The translations under genes and the position numbers were made by a program. A stretch of DNA of 64,000 nucleotides from Turnera subulata (lineage: Eukaryota > Streptophyta > Magnoliopsida > Malpighiales > Passifloraceae), in the NCBI GenBank assembly GCA_028386065.3, contig JAKUCV010001087.1:53024-117023 (forward strand). Reading direction: 5' to 3'. Below the pieces are notes generated by a model, which was given only the letters and a program-made list of their open reading frames with translations, had not been told where the DNA came from and did no database searches. Positions 57,434-64,000 of this stretch are shown here, one piece after another (position 1 is the stretch's first letter; every line of letters begins with the position of its first letter).

Positions 57434-57620
57434 AGGAAGCAGTCAATCTAGCCCTTGCTAGAAAGTATCCATTGCGACTGATTCACAGGTAGCACGGCTG
57501 GCAATAAAACAACTTCAACCCAGCCCCTGGGAGATCAAGGCGTTAGTGGAGGACATAAGAGCTTTATGGAATTGACCAATCCGGTCATTATCATTTTGTT
57601 TGAGGGCAGTCCCCCTGATG
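57434..57620 (+). pseudogene. Decayed LINE RNase H (RVT_3) fragment
   Basis: One frame reads EAVNLALARK and then, after a frameshift, ATDSQVARLAIKQL..SPWEIKALVEDIRALW before a stop. These match the EAxAlxxAl and TDSQ...W.I..LI.DI pattern of plant LINE RNase H domains. Short and broken. Confidence 0.5.
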
Positions 57621-58371
57621 GTACATTAACTTTTTTTTTTTTTTTTGACAAAATTTGACTTGCACAATGTTTAAGAAGATGTCGTAAATACACTACCAGC
57701 TACTCCATTGGAAATACTCCACTAGTTTCGAAATATACGTTGTTTAAAGCTTTATGTTTTGTTTCATTTTTTTTGATAAATAAGAATTTTAATAATTGTT
57801 CACAACCCCAAATTCCAAACTATCACCCTCAATTCTATCAATTACTCTCTGAATAGAACTTAAAACAGATGCCACTATACTACAAATATAACTTATTATT
57901 ATAAAAGAAATTTAAATATATAAACGTCAAGATTTAAATATTAGGTTACCAATTGGATAAAAGTTGGTGTGCAGATTCTTAGGTGATTGTGATATGAATA
58001 TATAAATATGAATATTCTCTTGACTAGTCAGCCAAAAAAAATGACTGTTTGAGTAAGTAAATTGAGTTTTTTTTTTCCTACCACCTATTTTCTCTTGGTT
58101 CAAAAAAGAATTTAAGAAAAATCACTTTGAGGAACTTTTTAAGGAAGTATTGCAACTTACTTCGATGGTGGATTCTCTTAGAAGTAGCGTGGCTAGATGG
58201 GTCTCACAGATGGTTATAAGTACACACTTATATTGAGCATCCACAAACACACATTCAAGTTGAACTAAAATCTAGCAGCCAACGAATTCATCCCCTAACT
58301 TTGTACTGTTCATTGTTAGTTTTCCTTGTTACTTCTCTATTGAATTACATACAAACACCTTTAGTGGAGAG
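57621..58371. other. Intergenic, NAC2 promoter
   Basis: AT-rich; T-run at 57631-57646. No gene is supported. Confidence 0.4.
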
Positions 58372-59713
58372 ATGGCAAGCGCATCAGCATCATCTACCGG
58401 CCGATGGGCAAAGGGTTATGGATTTTATCCAACAGATGAAGAATTGGTGGAGTATTACTTGAAGCACAGGATGCTTGGTAATGATCACCTAGTGACACAA
58501 ATAGCTGAGGTCAATGTCTGTGACTACGAGCCCTGGGAACTTCCTGGTACGTACTAATATATATGATGACAATATATATTGCTTAATGTGCCTTCTCTAG
58601 TCTCATTTTTTTCTCCTTTCATCATAGTAACTAAATTAAGAACTTGAAATATATATATCTCTTCGTGCAGCACTTTCGGTGTTGGAGCCGGATCATCCAA
58701 AATGGTATTTCTTCTGCCCTCTCAACTACAAGTACTCCAATAGTCAGCGGTTCAATCGAACAACAAAGGCTGGTTACTGGAAAGTTACCGGAAAAGACCG
58801 TAAAATCAAGAACATTGCAATAAAGAAAACTTTGGTCTTCTACAAAGGGCGCACTCCTAATGGGGTCAGGACTAAGTGGATCATGCATGAGTATAGCCTT
58901 AACCATGCTTTGCCTAATGCGCAGGTAGCTATCCAGTTTCTTTTTTTTTTTTCTTTTTTTTCTTTTATAAAGCTTGCACATAAGACCTCTTTATGTGCAA
59001 ATTACTTGATGCATTAGGCCTTAGGGCTACTTTATTCAAAAATTTATTATATGTTGTATTAGTATACCATTGATTTGTGGGAACCAGTACATCTGCATTA
59101 AATTTTCAATGACATATCAACTGGTAGAGTGAGTTTGCTAAATCTGTCCTCTGCGAGTATTCTTAGTCTAGACTCTGGATTTTCCATCTTTTTGCTTATC
59201 TAGTTAATTTGTAGTTTGAGATTTTGTATTTTTTTTTCAACTTGTACAGAGGAAACTCGTTCTTTGCAAATTGAAGACAGATGCAGATAATATGCCAGGC
59301 TCTGAAGAAGGTGATTCAAATTCAGTGGCGTCTTCTGATTTTGGGAATCAAAACTGCAGTGGAAGCAATTATGGCCCAACAAATGGAGATTGTGGGTTTA
59401 GTCCTCCAATGAACTATGACTATGCAACTGCAAGTTACGCCCCACAGGTCAGAAATTAGGAGCATATGCACGTTTTTTTTAAAACTGAAGAAAAGCACAC
59501 ATCATAACTGCAGAAAGAACATAATGCATTATTAGAAGTTCCCAATAAGAATATTCAAATAAAAGAGTCATTGCACTTAATTTTTCTATATTTTATCTGC
59601 AGGAAGATTACTCGTATGAGGTACAAGCACATCTGCAACCTTTCTTTGGCTACAATGAGGGAGACTACGACCTGAACGCTGCACTGCAGTTTCAATATCG
59701 GGATATGCATTAA
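58372..59713 (+). CDS. NAC transcription factor 2
   Basis: Four exons: 58372-58546, 58671-58924, 59250-59447, 59603-59713; 245 aa. The NAC domain occupies about residues 12-155: [90 protein letters not shown]. The C-terminus is only about 100 residues, Asn/Ser/Tyr-rich, and lacks the repeats of its neighbours. The intron positions within the NAC domain match NAC1 and NAC3, but sequence is the most divergent of the three. Confidence 0.87.
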
Positions 59714-60823
59714 TTTGTTTTGTCGGGATTTGGTTTGGTCGACGGCCGTAACTATACATATTGCAGCTTTATATTGTGTAATAGTGGTGTATTTTTTTTA
59801 ATAGTGCTTGACGTCTGGTTTTTGTATTTTTTAAGCTATGAACTTGATTAGTAGTGGATGTTTATCAAGTATCTTGATGTACTGTATTACTATAATTATT
59901 TTGGTTTTCTAACTGTGTTCTTGAGTTCTATTTTCTAGACATAAGACGTTTGCATCTGAAATACTCTGGTTTATGCCTTGTGAAATAATTTTGGACCTTT
60001 TTTTTAGTTGTCCACCCGACGTTTAATAGAAATTTTCTCTTACACATAAGAACTCAAAACCCCATACTTGCTTAAGCCGAACCAAACACAAAGCGAATGT
60101 ATTGAGTCCGTACGGATGTGATCCTTTGGAACAAAGTTTTAAAGACTTCGAATGGTGGGAGTCAATTGCAATCACCATTTCAACTAAAAGTATAAGCGAA
60201 TGATTGAGAATTAAGATTGATTTTGATCCTTATTATGCTAACTCTCCCTTAATTGAAAACTTTTTGTGGGGAATGGAATGCAAAGTTATTTGGTTATAAT
60301 TATTGCGATACCATATCAGACCATTTTAATAAAAAAAAAAAGAATTAATCTGATGGTTGAGGTTCACAATTGATTTTCGTCCTTATACTAGAATCTATTC
60401 TAAGAGTGGATTCCACCTGGAAAGATACATGCAACGTTACTGTTACCCAATCAGATTTTTAGAGGAAACCCCTCAGACAAGGGAACGACTTTGAAAAGAA
60501 AAAAAGAAAAGAAACAAAGCAAGTCAATGCGCTTTTCAGTCCCTTACTTAAGTATCAAACACTACCCTCTCTTCCTTACTCAGCGAGTCAGTGAGTTATG
60601 TGCCAGTGCCAACCACCAGGGACGTTCTCCTTCTGGTTCTTATGTTCTAGGTAGTGATCTTTTTGTTCCCTTTAGCTATTAACTCTACCCGTGCTTGCTT
60701 TCTATTTTAGCAAAGGAATGAAATCATCTGTCCTTTTCTTGCTTTTGTTTGCTGCACAGACTCTACTTAGTTGAGTAGCATTTCCAAGTACTGTTTCTGT
60801 ATGGCACAGTCTGTTTAGGATCC
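59714..60823. other. Intergenic, NAC3 promoter/leader
   Basis: No gene is supported. 60500-60660 could be an untranslated leader exon. Confidence 0.4.
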
Positions 60824-63800
60824 ATGGAAGAAGATGCAGGGGTAGGAGTCAGGTTCCACCCAACCGAGCAAGAACTCATTAATCATTTTCTGTTCCTGAA
60901 AGAAAATGGCAATTGTCACCTTGTTGATAAGCATATTGTCAAGGCTGATGTCTACCGGCGAGACCCACCTGAGTTGCCTGGTATGTGCTATAAATTGTCA
61001 CAATATGGTTGTCAATGATACTTTTCTTGCTAAATTGACTACTCGCGGCAAATTGACTAATCTTGGTTTTTTTTTTTTTTTTTCTTTCCTTCCATCTTTT
61101 ATGGCTCGTGTTTTGTAGGTGTTTTAAGTACAAGCTCGGATGATCGAGTATGGTATTTCTTTTGTAACCTTGAAAAGAAATATGCAAATAGTAAACGAGT
61201 GAACAGGCGAACCAGGAATGGATTCTGGAAAGAGACCGGGGAGACTCGTCAAATCAAGGCTAGGAATAAGGTCATTGGTACGCAGAAGAAACTGGTGTTT
61301 CACTATAAAGTTGCTGGCTCTAGGTTGGGCACCAGGACTCACTGGGTTATCCACGAGTATCGACGCATAGAAACCATTAATGACCCAGTAAGCAAGCAGA
61401 GACTATCACATTGCATTTCGTTTCTTACATCGTCTTATACTATCAGCTTCGAATGGTGGTGCAAAATCGGCTAGAAAATTCTTATTCATTCGGTTGAATA
61501 ATAATCCTTTATGTTAGTTTTGCTTAAGATAATATTTAACTTTCTGTTGCTTGAATTTCAATCCGTACTTAATTGGGTTTTCCTTAATTATCATACATCA
61601 ATGAGTAGATTTTTTTAGCAGTCTAATATTGTTATAGCTGAGATACAACAATTGTCAGTGACATGCTTCAAAATCCAGTTTGTATTTCTTGTCTTATATA
61701 GTCTGTTACAACGTTGAAATTCGCATTTCCATGTTCTTGATTATCAACTAATAAGACATGCTCTTCAACCTGTGGTCTTCAACTTGCACAGACTGCCCTG
61801 GTTATCTGCAAATTAAAGTATAAATCAAATGCTGCTGCTGTTGCTGATCAAGGTGAACCCTGTTTCTCTATGGCTTTTGACGTGGAAAATCATACATCAC
61901 AGCCTACAACCTCTGGGGTGAGAATGAAGATCATGCACCATATCCGGTGTTTATTATCTAGCTGTTCACTCGGTGCTTATGAAACATGTGTGTGTCTAAT
62001 TGTTGCTCGTTTATGGTCCTTACTCCAGGTAGATGCAGTGGAACTCCAATTTCCAATTCCAGGAGACACAGCGGACTTCAATGTTCCTTCATCTTTTCAT
62101 ACCCTACAGAACTTTCTATTATCTTCTGATGATGACAAAGAAGATGATCTGATAAGTTTTGTAGATTCGTTTTTGAATGAATTAACAGTCAATTCAGCTA
62201 GTAACCAAATTCAAATGAGCCACTATTTTGCTTCTGATTTTGGCAATACATCTTCAAATGGGCTGGTTCATAATTCAGCTTATGCTGAAAGTCAAGTTAG
62301 CTGCAGTAGGAATGAAAATCCAACAATGCTGGTTGCCAGATCAACTAATGAAAGTTGTCTGCTGGCTTCTGATCTTGAAAATCAAAAGTCTACACTAGAG
62401 TTTGGAGGTGAATGGATTCCTTCCATGAATACACCCCCTGATATTAAAAATCAGTCACCCTGTGACAAAAGTGATCATTCAATATCTCAAACACAAAACA
62501 ACATTAGTGATATATCAGCTTCCGGAATAGGTCAATGTGGTACTTCCATGGCCTTGTCTACAGATTTTGGGAAACAAAATCAACTGATGAGTTATGATAT
62601 ACCAGTCCTGCATGATACTCCATTAGCTTATCCATCAAATACTTCATTAACTTATCCATCAGAAAGTTCAATAGCTTATCCATCAGAAAGTATGGTACCA
62701 CAAGGAGAGGCCATGTTTCCAGAGGTAAGAAATAGCTTTAACTTGAGGATTATTTTAATTTTCTCTTGTGTAAGGCATTAAGATACCAGACTATTCTAAC
62801 CTATGTTACTAACCATTCCTGCAGCTAACTGCTCAATCACTGGCAGAGCTTACTGGAGATGACATGGTTCTATCTTCTTATTTTGAAAATCAATCACCAT
62901 ATGACAACAGTGAATTAAGTTGTCTGAGGGCTTCTGATTTTGAATATCAGTCACCCAGCAATCATGGTGAATCTGGTAGTTTAGTGGCTATGGATGCCAA
63001 AGAAGTTCAAGAAATAATGTGCAGCCTAAAAACACTGGGCTATCAAGAAATCACGGAGCCTCAGGCCCCAGAGAAAGAAAACAAGCCGAACGGCAAAACT
63101 ATTTCTATTGCAGGAACATCAGCCCAAGAAGAATTGCAACAAGTAACAACGACAATGCAAAAGCCACGAAAGAAGTATTATGTTATCTTCACCGGACCCA
63201 TGCAAGGAATTTACGACGAATGGCACAAAGCAACACTTTTTATTAATGGTAAAAATGTCACCTACAAGTCATTTGAAAGCATAGAAGAAGCACAAAAAGC
63301 ACTGACAGAAGCCAAGAAAATTCAAACAATCAATGGACCTTACAAAAGAGCACTCGAGGAAGATAAACCAGTTTCGTCAAAAAACTGGTATACAATGACG
63401 ATCAAAGGCCCAAGAAGCATCGACCAAGTAGCCAGCCCTAAAGACAAAGAAGTAACTGCAGAACTAATCACTAAATTGGAAGAAATTCTAACTGGCTATG
63501 GAGACGAAGACAAGAAATACAATATTTATCCTGTTTATAAACCCAAAAATGGGATTAAAGCAGTGATAATGCCTGAAGCAACACCAGCAATTATTAATGA
63601 TTTATTTTTTGCAGGTCTTATCGATACAATATATGCAAATAAGCACACAATCAGTTATCAGATCTCATGGTTCAGTCCAGGGATACAAAGAGCAATCAAG
63701 CAATTCCAAGAAAAGGTTGTCAAGGATAGAGAACTGTATATCCGAGTATACAATCTCCAACCCGAAGTCAGTAACGGAAAAGTCCAAAGAATCAAGGTTC

Positions 63801-64000
63801 TCATGCAATTAGGAATCTCCAATGGAAATTACCCTCCATTAATGACAGGTCCTCCAGTAGGCGAAAAAGAAAAAAGAATTGGTAATTATTACAGATTGAC
63901 GGCACAGATAGAAAAACTCACAGAAAATAATAGAATAACATATATAAATCAAGACATTCTGATCACATCTGCTGAATTAAAGAAGAAAATGACAGAAGAA
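60824..64000 (+). CDS. NAC transcription factor 3, reading frame continuing into viroplasmin-like sequence (partial)
   Basis: Exons: 60824-60980, 61119-61387, 61792-61917, 62029-62724, 62825 to beyond 64000; at least 808 codons with no stop. NAC subdomains are weaker than in NAC1 but present: VGVRFHPTEQELINHF, WYFFCNLEKKYANSKRVNRR, RNGFWKETGE, KKLVFHYKVAG..GTRTHWVIHEY. Residues from about 215 on are closely related to the NAC1 C-terminus, including the EFGG.W.PS..TPPDI block and 8-residue YPSES repeats. At 62998 similarity to NAC1 stops between codons and the frame enters the inserted sequence described separately. The 61918-62028 intron is 111 nt and open, so its retention would also keep the frame. 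The true end lies outside the window. Confidence 0.75.
62617..62688 (+). repeat. 24-bp coding repeat in NAC3 (three units)
   Basis: Same 8-residue repeat as in NAC1 at 54990-55109, with three rather than five units. Confidence 0.7.
62999..64000 (+). mobile_element. Caulimovirid-type viroplasmin-domain coding sequence inserted in the NAC3 exon (partial)
   Basis: At least 1002 nt, open throughout in the NAC3 frame and A-rich on the coding strand, unlike the NAC exons before it. About 60 codons in is a viroplasmin (Cauli_VI / RNase H1 N-terminal type) domain at about 63170-63303, with the signature KKYYVIFTGPMQGIYDEW followed by K.F.S.EEA. Downstream is a Lys/Ile-rich region of about 230 codons that I do not recognise. 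In caulimovirids this domain occurs in the inclusion-body/transactivator protein; it also occurs in some RNases H and retroelements. An endogenous pararetrovirus fragment is the most likely reading. No frameshift or stop is seen in the visible part; the right boundary is off-window. Confidence 0.6.

Noticed and set aside
63019..63246. 75-codon frame in the insertion
   Set aside because: Shadow in another phase of the viroplasmin-domain frame, which is open far longer.
1..64000. tRNA, rRNA or CRISPR features
   Set aside because: None found by eye; the only tRNA-like boxes belong to the SINE-like element at 39195.

Overview
The window is nuclear DNA of a flowering plant, almost certainly a eudicot. 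Genes are split by GT-AG introns and include plant-only families (TOC34, NAC, WAT1, P-type PPR, DUF1295). Intergenic DNA is AT-rich and carries LTR-retrotransposon, LINE, SINE-like and MITE-like sequence. I could not fix the species.

Layout. 1-7611: two related long LTRs of a Ty3/gypsy (chromovirus-like) family; one is a complete solo LTR (99-3714, with a CCCCC target duplication) nested inside the other. 8648-11254: TOC34 chloroplast import GTPase, 7 coding exons, 297 aa. 12958-14221: DUF1295 / steroid 5-alpha-reductase-like membrane protein. 15321-17012 and 21164-22742: tandem PAP29-type purple acid phosphatases with matching exon structure, separated by a 5'-truncated L1-type LINE (about 18450-20701). 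24487-31921: a head-to-tail cluster of six secreted Kazal-type inhibitor genes. Five are small recent paralogues; the sixth is the conserved plant form with a hydrophobic C-terminal tail. 32962-35445 (-): a long single-exon PPR gene convergent with the last Kazal gene. 37088-38740 and 40722-42258: tandem WAT1-related transporters with five of six coding exons equal in length. 43292-44227 (-): an unknown multi-pass membrane protein. 48697-52046: an EEP phosphatase/nuclease with an EF-hand inserted in the catalytic domain. 53075-64000: three tandem NAC transcription factor genes; the third runs in frame into a caulimovirid viroplasmin-like coding sequence that continues past the right edge.

Tandem duplication is the dominant theme: phosphatases, Kazal inhibitors, transporters and NAC factors are each locally amplified, and repeats sit in the gaps. 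The strongest candidates for something new are the open NAC-viroplasmin chimeric frame, the Kazal cluster with diversified predicted reactive-site residues and remodelled promoters, and a tandem array of covarying small hairpins inside the LTRs. All exon limits are read by eye from splice consensus, frame continuity and family knowledge; no search or transcript evidence was available.
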